Shown here in pieces: positions 23,305 through 35,402 of a stretch of 64,000 bases of DNA; position 1 is the first letter of the stretch, and each line of letters opens with the position of its first letter. The DNA lies in assembly GCA_022702545.1 (NCBI GenBank), contig JAHRBC010000008.1, positions 2,046,001 to 2,110,000 of the forward strand, read 5' to 3'. Source of the stretch: Phycomyces nitens. Its lineage: Eukaryota; Mucoromycota; Mucoromycetes; Mucorales; Phycomycetaceae. The position numbers and the translations under genes are program-made. A model generated the notes under the pieces. It was given only the letters and a program-made list of their open reading frames with translations. It was not told where the DNA came from and did no database searches.

Positions 23305-24723
23305 CTACCATTGGGACATGGTATGGTGCCAGTTGCTACCAGAACTGCTAGAGTGTTCTGGTACATTGGTGTCATTATGGCCAGGAAGGGTCTGGAAAGT
23401 CTGCTGTTGGGATTGAGGCTGTTGTTGAGGCTGTTGTTGGTAGTGTTGCTGGTGCAATGGGTGCAATGGAGCAGGCGAGACCATGGGGGAAGAGTTGGGA
23501 GATCCATATCCCAGCACATTTCGGTGTGTCAAATGCCCATTGATGTATGTGTGGGGCGAGTCGTGGTTAAATGTGGGTGTGGTGCGATAGTTTGCCTGGT
23601 CTGGTCTGGTTGCAATCATGTCAGGATCATAGGAGACTGCACGCGAATGGTCTCTGCTGGAAGGTGTGCTGTGATGTGAGTAATTTGGAGAAGCAGGTTT
23701 TGACAAGACTGGTTCTACTTCTTGCTTGGGAGTATCGGTCCTGTCGAGCACATCGCTGCAGAGCTGGGACAGAATGGTCAGCTTGGACCCTTCTTCGTCA
23801 GACTCTGCACTGCTTGGATCTCTTTTTATTGGGGTCTTGACGGGTGGAGTGGATTCTAATGGAGTACGCTGGTAATTTTGCTGAGTGTGCTCTTGCTTAA
23901 AGTTGATATGGCTTATAGGAGGCTGTCCCTGGGGAGCCACAGTGTTCATGGCAGCATTGTACTGCATAATTGAAGGGTGCATGGGGTACATTTGCTGCTG
24001 TGTCTGCTGCTGTGTCTGCTGTTGCTGCTGCTGTTGAGTCTGCTGTTGTTGTTGCTGCTGTTGTTGCTGTTGCTGCTGGAGAGAAGACTGGACCATATAC
24101 GCTTGGGTAATCATATGTGGGTGCATATTCTGGTAGTTTACATCGTGAAATGGATCATACTGAGCCGTACCAAACGAAGGATATGCCAATGGAGCAGGGT
24201 TTGCACGGGCAATTGGTGCCCCATGCAGGCTCGAGTATATTCCAGACTGGACAGTAGACCCAGCCACACCAGGTGAGGCTGGTGTTCCATCATCTGATCC
24301 ATTACCTTGTTGAGGCTTGCGCTTGTAAGGTCCTCGTTTGATGCCTTTTTTGCGCTCTTTGCGTGCAGAGTTTACACATGTGTCTGCAAGATCATACTTT
24401 ATACAACGCTGGCACGGTCTTCCGTCGTCGCACTTCTTGCAAGCCTTTTGACAATTAACTGGACACCGATGGGTTAGCAAAACTCTTTAATTGCCGGCAC
24501 TAAACATCAACATACCACATGCATTCTTGACCTGCTTTCTCTTGGACTTCTCGAGCCCATATTCGACAATAGGTTGCTGGTGAGGATAGGTCTGGAGGTC
24601 AACCTGGCCATTCAACTGAGGCAGTACTGGAGGCTGATTGGCTGGGGTCTGGAGAGACGCCAATGGTGCAGACTGGGAAGGATATCCACTATAGTACTGC
24701 TGGTTGTTGTGAACAAACTGCAT
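23305..24723 (-). CDS. Zn(II)2Cys6 transcription factor with poly-Gln tract
   Basis: Two exons (24723-24516 and 24458-23305; 57-bp intron), 453 residues. The zinc cluster spans the junction: C-x2-C-x6-C-x5-C-x2-C-x8-C, beginning NACVNCQKACKKC, with a basic linker (RKERKKGIKRGPYKRK) after it. This fits the fungal binuclear-cluster DNA-binding fold, probably a nuclear transcription regulator. The N-terminal 69 residues and the C-terminal two thirds are rich in Gln, Pro, Ser and His, including long Gln runs coded at about 23990-24085, typical of activation domains. No fungal-specific middle homology region is visible. The start is the first in-frame ATG; a GTAAGT at about 24803-24808 suggests a 5' UTR intron. 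Target genes unknown. Confidence 0.85.
23985..24085 (-). repeat. CAG/CAA triplet repeat coding poly-Gln
   Basis: Imperfect CAG/CAA run (plus-strand CTG/TTG) with interspersed Thr codons inside the Zn2Cys6 gene; likely length-variable between strains. Confidence 0.8.
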
Positions 24724-25280
24724 CGAGCTGTTGTCGTCAATAGAATTAGTCCCTGGGCCGCCATTTTTAAGTTCAGTCTCAGATTTAAACAAAAAACAAA
24801 AGACTTACAAAGGGTTAAGAGGGTTGGGAGTCAAGGTTTTGTAATTGCAAAAAAGGAATCGATTCGAGATTGTAATGAAGGCTAGGAGATGTCGATAAAC
24901 CGTCTGCTCTCAAGCGGTGACTTTATGCTGGGTGAATGCTGCAGGCACAACAGAGTTCCACAAGAATATAGTATGACAGAGAAATAGCACAGTCGAGACT
25001 CCAAACAATAAAAGAAGTCGGTTGTGCTGGAAAACAAAAAAGACGAACAAAAGAGAAAAACTTCAGAAAGAAGCGAAAAGCGTTCGGAGCACCAATGAAA
25101 TGTCTTTTGGAAATAAGCAGAAAAATTTTTTAGGGCTGGGAAACGAAAGACCTTGCCGGATAAACAATATTCAAGCAAACAGAATTTGGTTCTAGAGTAC
25201 ACTTCTTTCTTGTCTTTCTTGTAATAACCAAAAGAAGCCTCAAAGAAAAGCAGTCCGTGGCATTGGTAGACCTATAGCCA
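24724..25280. promoter_or_regulatory. Upstream region of the Zn2Cys6 gene
   Basis: Non-coding; carries the 5' leader with a possible intron (donor near 24808, acceptor near 24784) and, at the far end, the 3' end of the hydrolase gene on the same strand. No specific binding site could be assigned. Confidence 0.4.
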
Positions 25281-26265
25281 TTACTGCTTATGAGTAAATT
25301 TGGCTACAAACGCTGTGATCTCATTACGGCAAGCAGCGTTTGAAGGAACAACATGCCTATAAAACAGTCTTAGTTTACATCAAGGATGTTGTTGTGTTCA
25401 CTTGCCCTCCTGGGTGTGCAAGTATGACTGGATCGACAAATAGCTCTGACAAAGCAATAGCCTTTTCTGGCACAATAAGTGTGTCCTGTTCTCCATAAAT
25501 ATGCAGGCTTGGGGTTTTAATTGGCTTTGAGAATAAGGCCTGGGTGTCGTCTTGGGCGATCAGCTTAAATCCAGCACAAATGATGGCAAACTTAAAGGCA
25601 GGGTGTCCAAAGTCTTTGGGGACGAGGCTAGGTGTCATTTCCCGGTTCTCTAGCAATTCAGCCATCACAGCAGCAAGACCAGCACCTGTGAAAACATTTA
25701 ATGCCTATTGTTACAGGTCCAATCTTACCCTGAGAGAACCCAAACACGCCATCAAAGGGACCCTAAGACCATATGAAGCTTAGATACTAATTTATTTGCC
25801 CTAGACCATACCTTTTCAATAAGTATAGTTTTCAAGTATTCTACAGATTCATGGAAGCCTTTGTAGTGGTCTTTGGGTGTTGCACCACTTGGAGTAGGGT
25901 GCCACCATCCAAAAGGCTTAGATTCTATTATTTATCCTATTTTAGCCACAAATTTATAAAATGTTTATTACCTAGAGATGCATTCTCATCAGCAGCAGCC
26001 TCTCGGTGGGCATCAGATGTATAGCGTGGATCGACTATCAGATGAGGAGCAGTAACATAGACTTGAAATAAAAAGAAGAAAGAAAGAAAGAAAAAAAAAA
26101 CAAGATTATAAGAATCAGGATTTTGGTGCCAATCTCAATTAATCTACCCAATTCAGCAATCTTGTCGAGCTTTTTACGAATCACGGCAGTCTTTTTGCGG
26201 AACACTGGTCCATTCTGAACCATTCCATGGAGACACAGGATGCGAAGTTTATCGGGGGTACTCAT
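25281..26265 (-). CDS. FSH1-type serine hydrolase
   Basis: Six exons (26265-26148, 26061-25972, 25924-25812, 25762-25729, 25685-25406, 25356-25281), 236 residues, a normal length for the family (alpha/beta hydrolases, Pfam FSH1). Visible landmarks: N-terminal LRILCLHG, the nucleophile elbow GFSQG (split by an intron), the acid in GEQDTLI and the catalytic His in HPGGHVVPS. The last intron must use a GC-AG site (GGAGG then GCAAGT), since only this restores the HPGGH motif. An upstream in-frame ATG (about 26346) would add 27 residues; I prefer the ATG giving MSTPDKLRIL, as in family members. Known: serine hydrolase fold. Physiological substrate is unknown; some homologues act in secondary metabolism. 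Confidence 0.88.
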
Positions 26266-26970
26266 ATGGTCTTGTAGATTGTCTTGTAAGCCTTGAGATT
26301 GGTATTCCAAAGCCGTCTTATTATACTGCGGTGAAATAAGGGACAATATTTAACCGAATTGAATGGTGAAAGATGGCAGCGGATCAGATATGTGTAATAT
26401 TGAATAGAGCTTTTTGTTTCCTGTGATTTGTATTGGCGTGTCTGTGCAGCCAGATTACTATTAAAGACCATGGACAACAAGAGGTTTTGGTGCCATGACA
26501 ATCAATTTGAATACAGCCAGTGCTTTTTTTTTAAAAAAAAAAACAATTCATTCCATTGTAGAGTCTCTCGACCATAGATATTATATATATGTATACATAT
26601 ATTTTATTTTCAAACAGGTTTCAATATGCTGTTTCAAATTGTGAATGACCAAATGGGCAATTGATCAGTCGATTTCTTTACGGCAATCGAGATTCTCCAT
26701 TGTTGATCATCCCTAAACTGCATGTGTCTGGATGATCAATCTTTGGATCAATTCAATAATGGGTTTCTTTGCATCTTGTGCTTCACAAAAAGCCTCTGGG
26801 TAAGCAAGGTGGTCCCAAGCAATGCGTCCACAGTCACATAAAAAAACGCCGCACTCTTATTCGCAAAGCGCAAAAATAACGAGACTCCTCCTCTTGAACC
26901 CGTTTTCTTTTTTTGTTTTCGTGTCTTTCTCTCTTTCTTCTTTCTTTGTTTTCTCAAATTATTATTATAT
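26266..26970. promoter_or_regulatory. Divergent intergenic region
   Basis: 705 bp between two divergently transcribed genes. A TATATATATGTATACATATATT stretch lies near 26580-26605 and a pyrimidine-rich block sits just before the ATG at 26971. No specific site assigned. Confidence 0.4.
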
Positions 26971-28169
26971 ATGGCAGAGGCACCGTTCCAGCGATTGTCA
27001 TCCGAGACGCTCCTTAATATTACACTCTTTCTCAATGTACCTTCCATCATTAACCTGGGCGTGAGCTGCAAAAAGTTTAGTACTCTTCTTGCCAACGACC
27101 TCTTGTATCGACGCCTTGCAGAGCGCGACTACGGAATCACTTACAAAAAGGCCGATACAACATGGCAAGAGCTCTTTAAACAACTTTATACATCCAAAAT
27201 TGTTCTCTGTCGCCATCTCTCAGACGTGGCCGATGAACCAAGCGAAACTAAACGAACAATGTATACTGTTGCGATCAAGGCACCGTCTATCTGTGAGCTC
27301 TGCAAAGTAAACACAGCTACTCATCTCAGTATGGCACAAACCTCTGATAGTCAAGGTAAGTCAAAATGGGGGTATCTAATCAATTTTTCTCATCAATCAT
27401 TATAGAATGTCGTACCTGTCTCTTGGCAAACAAGGACGGCGTGTTCCCTGTCCAGGTTGACCTGGCATCAGGATCCTTGGTCTGTTTTGGCTGTCAAAAG
27501 GAAGGGGTACCCCGTGTAGTAAGTTTGGTGTGGGATGTCTAGGCTTATTCTGAGAATTGTGTGCATTTGACAGTTGGGTGAAGGTCAAGAGGAGACCAAG
27601 GTAAAGGCGATTTTGGAAACATTGAAGGTAGAAGACGAGCAGGGCAGCCTGGACCGTCGACGCAAGGCCGAGCAGCTTTTGTACGTCCAGGAATTACGAC
27701 GGGAAGACATGTCTCTCAAGCATTACCTTGTCGAAAAGTCGTGGAGTCGAACATGGATGCTCTTTCGTACACGTAATTAATTACAAACATTTATTGCTTG
27801 GCTTTTTATGCAAACATCTTTTCTGTTATTAATATTATCATTATCATAGGAGAGGGATCACCATTGCCTGGAAAGATCACAAACCACAAACTGGGCCGTA
27901 ACAATGGCACCCTAGACCCAAACATCCGATTGCCCTTGGATAAATACAGACCTGCCCCCGAAACACATGCCGATATTGTGAGTGAAACCCTGTGGAATTA
28001 CCTTGAAAAGGCATACGGTGTACAGGGAAAGGCATACAGCGAAGGTAGGCTACCAATTGGTTTCTACATCTATTAAACAAGCTTTGTAGATGATTTGCAT
28101 GGCCCAGAGTATGTTAGACTGAGGATCTATTTTGATGATTTCAAGAACAGTATATTATCATACCCTTAA
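26971..28169 (+). CDS. F-box protein with C-terminal DUSP domain
   Basis: Five exons (26971-27355, 27406-27518, 27574-27772, 27850-28044, 28090-28169), 323 residues. Residues about 5-45 form an F-box (FQRLSSETLLNITLFLNVPS, then CKKF). Residues about 110-170 hold three CxxC pairs (CELC, CRTC, CFGC) that could bind zinc. Residues about 210-290 match the DUSP domain found in ubiquitin-specific proteases: KSWSRTWMLF, LPGKITNHKL, LDKYRP and LWNYLEKAYG. No protease catalytic domain is present. Inference: an SCF ubiquitin-ligase adaptor whose substrate or deubiquitinase partner is bound through the Cys cluster and DUSP. The frame closes exactly across all introns. It converges with the BTB gene at 28443. 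Confidence 0.8.
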
Positions 28170-28442
28170 TATTATCCCTCCTACAAAACACATATACACA
28201 GAGACACAACCCATCAACTCACTCGCAAAAAAAAAGCATACACACAATACACCAACACATACTCCCCTTGCATTGCTAAAAGGCATGCAGTTCAAGAACA
28301 AAAGTTTGACAGTTTTTGAGAGAGAAATGGTTTTTTTATATACAAAAAAAATGTCCATGAGGTCAAGTAAAAGATACAGCACCCACTTCTTTATATATAA
28401 ATGTTATTCTTTTTTTGGATATAATTATAAGCAATACGAGTG

Positions 28443-29551
28443 TTATACCTTGTCATACTGTGACAGATCCCATCGCCCTGGCTTGCGACCCACTTTCTTG
28501 ACAATAAGGACGCATGGGTTCTGGTCGAACCGCATGACAGCCGTAATGTTCTGCTTTCCACGCTGTTCTCGGAACATGAGCACTTGTTTAGCAAAGTGGA
28601 ATCGCTGGATCATGTCCTGAACAGGCAAATCTTCGTGTTCTAGACATAATTTCATATAGCTTTCTGGCAACAATGAATATGCCCGAGCCAATTCAACCAT
28701 GCCTCGCAACGGGGGGGTCTTTGTAGGCATGTATCCAAATGCTTCGTTTTGACCGATACAGATCCCACCTGTCATTTTGGCACCAATTGGAAAAGCTTCG
28801 AGCTGGTTGACCAGTCTGTGCGTCAGATATTGAACGAGATGGTGTTGGAGTGTCTCTATCCATCTTTTTTGGCTGCCTGAAAACGAACGCAGCAAACGGA
28901 TCCAGTGGTAGACAGATATCTGATTGAGGTGTTGGTTGATCGAATGCATCAGCATATCCGACAGTCCTTCCATCTCCAGCTCTTCTGTGGCTTCCAAAAG
29001 TTCCAAGGCAACACGTGGATTTTCATTAACGGTGAAGCATACGTCGCCATAACTCAGGGGTCGATACAAATGGCTGAGGACAGTATAGATGGCTTCGGAC
29101 GACAGGTCGAGATCTATTTCCAGGCTCTTTCCGTGGGGTTGGCTTAATCGTCTAAAGAAGGCGGGCGAGCGGGAGAGGACAAGCGAGTGGAGGGCATACG
29201 ACTTTTGGAGTGTTGGAAAAACGATGTGGATATCCGAGAATTGGCCTAGAGAAAGAGTAAGAATACAGTATGAGGATCGAGATCGAGTTTCTTACCTTGC
29301 AAGAACCCGACATGATACAGATAGTCGCAGTAGTCTTGCATGTTGTGATCCGAGAAAATAGGTGTTCCAATTGGGACCATTGGAGGAAAGAATGTCTGTT
29401 GGTGGTGCGGGATCTGTCCTAGGATTGGCATCGGCATTGGGATCGGAAGAGGTGGAGAGGCATCACGAAAGGCATGGTCGATGGATTCCATTGAGCCATG
29501 GTATCCATTTAGAAATTGAGTATGATTATGTGTGAGTAAAGGTGTAGACAT
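28443..29551 (-). CDS. BTB/POZ domain protein
   Basis: Two exons (29551-29296 and 29245-28443), 352 residues. After an N-terminal Pro/Met-rich stretch (PPLPIPMPMPILG), a BTB/POZ domain follows: FSDIHIVFPTL, ALHSLVLSRSPAFF, then AIYTVLSHLYRP around residues 85-150, followed by a helical BACK-like part. BTB proteins form dimers and often act as Cullin-3 adaptors. The C-terminus ends with KKVGRKPGRWDLSQYDKV and shows no further known domain. Function unknown. Seen: domain pattern and frame; inferred: adaptor role. Confidence 0.8.
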
Positions 29552-32036
29552 GCTGAAAGAGATATGATACACGAAAAAAAGACTAGCAAGACGCGGGATC
29601 TGTCAGTTTGATTTTGAGCATGATTAAGACAATCTTGGCTTTTACCTTTATATATATATATATTTACAGTCAGCGTCCTGATCTTGTCTTGCCACAGAGA
29701 AGAAAAAGATCGTTTGGTGAGGTTCAATGTACAGAAAGTAAAAGAAAAAAAAGGGAAAGCACTAGACACACAAGAGGTGAAAAACTCGTGTACCCAAAAG
29801 GGGACGACCATCATGCTCAGCGTGACGTCTTTTTTCATTGTCCTTCCAATGGTCACTGCCTGCAAAACTCCGGTCACATTCAAAGAAATGGAATTTCAAA
29901 TGCTTGGTTTACAATGTTTCAATTTAAATTCCTTGAAAACCACTATGCCGTTTAAATACGATTGATATAGTCTGTAATATAAGAGTATATTGTGGAATAA
30001 GCCTATTATTTTTATTATTATTATTATTAAAAGAAGAAGATCAAGTAGTAATAGCTTGGGCTATTCTAATCCAGGAAATGTATGGAATTAGACGGGTTAC
30101 TGCTCAAAGGATTTTCTGGGGCGTATCGGTTAATAAAAGAGTGATTATTAGAGACATGTACGAGAAACTTGTAATTTGGGTACATTCAAATGCGATTGAA
30201 ACGTGTTGATACCTGCAATGATAATTACTGTGTCATTTACTCTGAAAATGGCTCTAATATTGGTCTTGCCGACAATCATGGCTGTCTATTGACTCTGGCT
30301 TGTTATTGATCTGTTGTGTAGTATACTAACATGCTGGCATATTTGCCATGTTTGCCATGCTTGCCATGCTTCCTAGTGTTTTGTAGTCTACAAGACGACT
30401 GGAAATCTTTTTAAAGAGTTGAACAGGGATCTTGAATACCATGGTCCCTTTCTATTTAATACCGCAACACTGTATATTGCTCCCTCTACTGCCTTGTGAT
30501 ATAATAATACTAGACATTTATAAAGACGACTCTTGACAATGCATTTTATATATCATCTTATTAAAAAATGCCCTCGGAAATATGGGGCCATACACCTTTA
30601 AAACTTGTTTGCACTTTATACCACATCATCCCAAAAGCGATCTACATGAATTGATGTTGGATTAGTTTGTTGAACAACATTGAGCAAATGATGGTGGCCA
30701 AGATTAAAATTCAAATAGCATGCTCATCAGTAATATTTTGGGCCATATAAGCAATACTTTGTGAAATAGGATTATAGTCATATTATCTGCCTATTAATAT
30801 CCTAGTCTAAGCATTGTGGCTAGATATTATATTTTTATATATCCTTGGCACGAATACAAGGCACATATTGAAAATATTTCATAAAAATAGACATTTATAA
30901 AGTGTGTATATAATTTTCAAAGCCTTGTTTCACAGTATGTTGGATATCTTTTTTGTCCTTGCAATCAATCTCGTCATTTGTGATTAGATACAGAGATACC
31001 ATTGTCACCTTAAAAGAGTTTTGCAACGTATCACTGAATTTGATAGAGTTTTGTACAAGGCATTTAAACCCAAAAGTTGGACTCTATATAATCAAAAATA
31101 CAATCGACTTTTACAAATGGTGCCTGTTGCAATCAATAATGACTATTCACATCTTTTGCTTTAATTGCAAAAATAGCCTCAGTGGCTCAATTATATATGT
31201 ATACACACACACACACATTTAAATACAATTGGAAAACATAAACTGTACTTACTTTTTTTTGTTTTAATTGTTGCAAAGATATCAAGGGCTCCAAAATACA
31301 TTGTGGCCATTGCAATCCCACTGTTTGTTTGTATTAGAATTGCACATCACCCTTGATTAGAGATAGCAGAATTTGTCTCAAAAAGGACATATTCTTATGT
31401 ATGGCTATCAAAGCATGTATACGTTATCAAGATACCTTAAATTGCCAGATCAATTTCCATTCGCTTGGTTCAGTACATAAAAAGACATTTCAAACGTTTC
31501 AAGTGTATTATTCTTATTCTGTAACCATCTAAATACACCAGGTAACATTCATTTATAAAATATCAAGTCCAGCACCAATATTTTAACCTTATCCAAAGGG
31601 CCAAACCTAGATAGCTGTGGCCGATAGGAAATGTGCATAGAGACACAAACGCATTTATCCCTTTAAATTCGAATCATTCTAGTTGTACTAGACGATATTT
31701 GGATTTATTCAAAAAAGAAAAAGAAAGTTGTATATGTTTGGAATATTCATATGATACTTGATAGATTTATAAGATTCTGTATGTTTGTTGGCCACCATGC
31801 TATTCTGTAGGGTTTTATTATCAAGATATAATAATAATAAAAATAAAATAATAATAATAATAAAAAATATATATAAAAATCTATATACATTGTATATACG
31901 ATAAGATATGGTGTGGTATGATACGATATGATATATATATACATATATATGTATATATATGTATATATGTATATATATAAAATGTAAACTTTGGATAATA
32001 AAGATGATTCCTTGAGAATATGATGATAATAATCTC
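29552..32036. other. Long spacer, no gene seen
   Basis: About 2.5 kb, AT-rich. It holds the BTB promoter, TTATTA repeats near 30010-30030, repeated TGCCATGTT/TGCCATGCT words near 30345-30370, and a long AT-rich simple-sequence tract at 31825-31985. No tRNA B box or coding exon series was found. Confidence 0.5.
31825..31985. repeat. AT-rich simple-sequence tract
   Basis: Runs of TAA/TAATAA followed by TATATG/TATACA and GATATG words, just beyond the 3' end of LCB1. Confidence 0.7.
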
Positions 32037-33862
32037 TTACTTTTTCCACTTTGTAAATTGCTTCAAGATTGCTGCCTTTACAACACCAGCAGCCTTATCG
32101 TTCTCCTTCTTGCTGAGCCCAATGGTGACATGTAGTTTGATACTGGGTCTGGGGCAGGTTCTTTCTTGATCGTAAACATACTTTGCTCGGGTGATCAATA
32201 CGCCTTGATAGGCACATTCATCCACAACATCCTGCAGGAGTCGTTCTTCATCTTCTCGAGAAAACTCCGTTTCATAGTCTCGCAGACGAGAGCGCAAAAA
32301 AGAGGGCTTTGCACGGATATGGAAAAATGGTGCAGGCGATTCAATGTCGCCTACATGGATATCAACCAGCGGCTCGAGTGATTTGTGAGCCAATACAGTA
32401 CGGAAAGAGCGAGCACGTTCGTTCAATTCGGTCAAGAGCAGAGGCTGGTTGATGATAATTGAGATTGCCTCTGAGGCAGACACGGCAAGCATGGCTGGAA
32501 TTGAGGCTGAGAAGCAGTAGGCACTTCCAGACAGACGCTGGTGGTCCACGACCTCTTCATTGCCAGCACAGAAGCCGCCTGATGCACAGAGAGCATTGGC
32601 CATTGAACCTACAATCATATCTACGCTAGTGGCCTAGTGGTATCTTAGATTACCTGGCATCAAGAGTTAAAATTTGGCTTACAGGAACATTAAACAGATC
32701 TGTCAGGCCAGCACCTCGACTACCCAAGACACCAATTGATTGAGACTCATCGAGAATCAAGCGATACTTGAACTTATTCTTTATTTCGAGCTAGACAGAC
32801 AAACTATTCAGAACAAGACTGGCTATCCTGTCACCCTTACCAGTTTATCGAGTGGAACAATGTCGCCCTGATTTGCAAACAGGCCCTCGGTAATGATAAA
32901 GCGACGCGTCAACCTCTTTTTGTGCTAAAGATAAACAAAAGCTTTTGAGTCGATTGCAACAGACATTGGGACTTACCAGCACATCCTCAGCTCGAATGTC
33001 TTCAAGCACACGTTCAAGATCATCCATATCATTGTGCTTAAACCACCTAACATTTGACCGAGAGATCTGGACGCCCTTTTGGACAGCAAAGTTGACTCCT
33101 TCATCACTAGAGTGATATAGATGAGCAATAAACAAACATTATTGGCCAATACCAAATAACTTACACGACCAGTAAATCGCCTCGCTTTGAGAACGCAGGA
33201 ATAACGGACGAGATGGTTGAGAATCCCTGGGCATAGATAATGGCCTGCTCTGTGCCTAGAAATTGGGCAATGTCGCGCTCAAGGTCCATATGGACATCAA
33301 TAGTGCCATAGAAACCAGGTGGGCCGCATGAACCCACACCATAGTCCTTTAGGGTTTCGATTGCCTTGACACGTATTTGTTCTGATGAGACCAGGTTTAG
33401 GTAGTTTGTGGTGGCCAGATTCATAAGAGGCTTTGGGTGGTCGACGACCTTTGGTTTGACTGACTGTGGGCCAGTGATCTGTTGGGTGTTTTCGAGGTTG
33501 AATCTATCAAACGAACTAAGGGTAGGGACCAGTGGCTCTGGCTGCCATTCTTCAACAAGGTCGTCTACTTCCTAGAAATCAATGAATGTTAGCAACCCCA
33601 AAAGACAGTCTGGACAGGCTACTTTTTCTGTCAGCTTGACTGCATTGTCATGAGGTTTGTATTTCTTTGAGAGCATGTATTTGAGGGCAAAGAAGACCAA
33701 GAAGAGCTCGAGTACGATGCGGAAGGGATCGTGTTGGTAGGCGTTCTTGACATAGGTCAGGACAAGACTGGAGCCAGGTATGGCCAGAACAAGTCTGTAG
33801 ACAGAGTCAATCGTGGTATTGATGACATGATTGGGATCGTCAGCCATAATTCTGGAAGACAT
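32037..33862 (-). CDS. lcb1: Serine palmitoyltransferase subunit 1
   Basis: Six exons (33862-33623, 33571-33165, 33106-32977, 32924-32841, 32790-32683, 32633-32037), 521 residues. LCB1/SPTLC1 pairs with LCB2 in the ER membrane to condense serine with palmitoyl-CoA, the first step of sphingolipid synthesis. Seen: an N-terminal hydrophobic helix (residues about 50-65, [15 protein letters not shown]), then the class II aminotransferase-like fold with [45 protein letters not shown] and [13 protein letters not shown]. At the place where LCB2 has the pyridoxal-phosphate lysine, this protein reads [15 protein letters not shown], with no Lys, as expected for the regulatory LCB1 subunit. All junctions keep frame. 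The SKI8 stop lies 152 bp upstream on the same strand. Confidence 0.95.
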
Positions 33863-34014
33863 GAAGAGAACTGGGTTTGTATATATTTTTTTTGTGGACG
33901 CTTTACAGTACTTTTTATTGCAAAAAAATTAAAGGCCGACAGAATCCGCTTTTGCATAATGAACGGAGGTTTGGGCCCCTAGGAAAATCGCAGCAAATCT
34001 TGCCAGATGATTGA

Positions 34015-35402
34015 TTACGAGGACCCACTGCTGGCAAACCATTTGATGGCCTTGTCGTCGGATACAGATACCAGCTTGCTTCCCTCAGGATTCCATGCCA
34101 CACCCCACACCTTTAGGTCATTATTAGTAAAGTAGTCAGTCAGTCAGTCAATGAGCCAAAGGCTTACCTGGTCAGAGTGGACGTCTTGTGTCTCTATTAC
34201 AGATCGCATTGCAAGATCCCAGATCTTGACCTTCTTATCTGATCCAGAGCTGGCCAGTTGCTGCTTGCTGATGTCAGGGTTGGCTGCAACAGACAGAACC
34301 CAGGCACTGTGGCCAGTCAGAGCTGAAGCGAGCTGGCCATGCTCCACATCGTGCACATAGATACACTTGTCGTCACTGCCACTGATGAGGGTGCGGCTGT
34401 CTGGAGCAAAGGCCAAGGTACGGACGGCCAATGCATGAGCTACAAAACAAAGCAAAGCATAGCGTACAAAATATTAATATCTCCATCTGCACCATTTTTG
34501 TGTGTGTATGTTTTTTTTGGGGGGTGTTGTGGACGGTTACATGATAGGGTATGTGCGAGTTGATTGGTTTCGACATTGAACACATAGATGTTTCCATCTT
34601 CTGCACTGCCAGCAAGGTACTTTCCGTCTGGACTCTGCAAAACAATAAATATTAGCCATTGTCCACCCAAGAATAATAAAGTATACATACATAGGCAGTG
34701 CACATTAGGAACTTTGGCTTTGTAGCAAACGTGTGGGCCTTTTGGCCAGATTCGACATTGTAAAGGTGGATCTCTCCATTGTGCGATCCCGTCGCTACAA
34801 ATCTGCCGTCAGGACTAAACTTGGCTGTCCAGGCCTCAAGCGACGCAGCCGTGATTGTGTTCAAAAGAGCACCACTATGCTCAAGGTCCCAAATCTTTAT
34901 AGTCGAATCAATCGATGAAGAAGCAAGGCCTTTTTGTTGTTGTTGTTGTTGTTGACAAACATGTTACTTTTTTTTTACATATTCTGTATTCTATCAGATT
35001 ACCCACGTTTTCCATCTGGAGTGACATCAACCGATATTACTCCCAAAGAATGTCCCTCGAGATCAAATTGGAGCTCTCCCGAGGTACCATCCCTAAGAGG
35101 AACGCGTTTATTGATCATATACACACATCTTTATCAATCACTTGAAAAAAATAGACTCACCAACATTTAACAGTGGCATCCTCTGAGCCAGTAATCACAT
35201 AGTTTGTCTTGTTTGACCACGCAACATCCCAAATGCCATCGCTATGGGCTAGAAAACATTAATCAGAATTGGCAAATCAAACAAAATATTTGATCTAGTA
35301 CCATCATCGTTTACAATCGTCGGAATATAGGTAGTAGGCTAGAGTAGCAATAGAAGCAACACGTATAAACATGTGATTGCAAGCCCGAATCATGATTACC
35401 AT
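34015..35402 (-). CDS. ski8: SKI8 / WDR61 WD40 protein
   Basis: Eight exons (35402-35400, 35338-35302, 35248-35161, 35092-35007, 34929-34691, 34634-34541, 34439-34168, 34110-34015), 304 residues, almost the same as human WDR61 (305). Seven WD40 blades are seen, such as GIWDVAWSN, RLASSSIDSTIKIWDL, AKFSPDGRFVATGSHNGEI, SPDGKYLAGSAEDG, RTLISGSDDKCIYVHD and SGSDKKVKIWDL, ending VSDDKAIKW. Ski8 is the scaffold of the cytoplasmic Ski complex (3'-5' mRNA decay with the exosome) and also works with PAF1 and in meiotic recombination. Odd: the first coding exon is only the start codon, ACAATG followed directly by GTAATC. The fit of length and frame supports this, but it depends on a single short exon. 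Confidence 0.92.
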
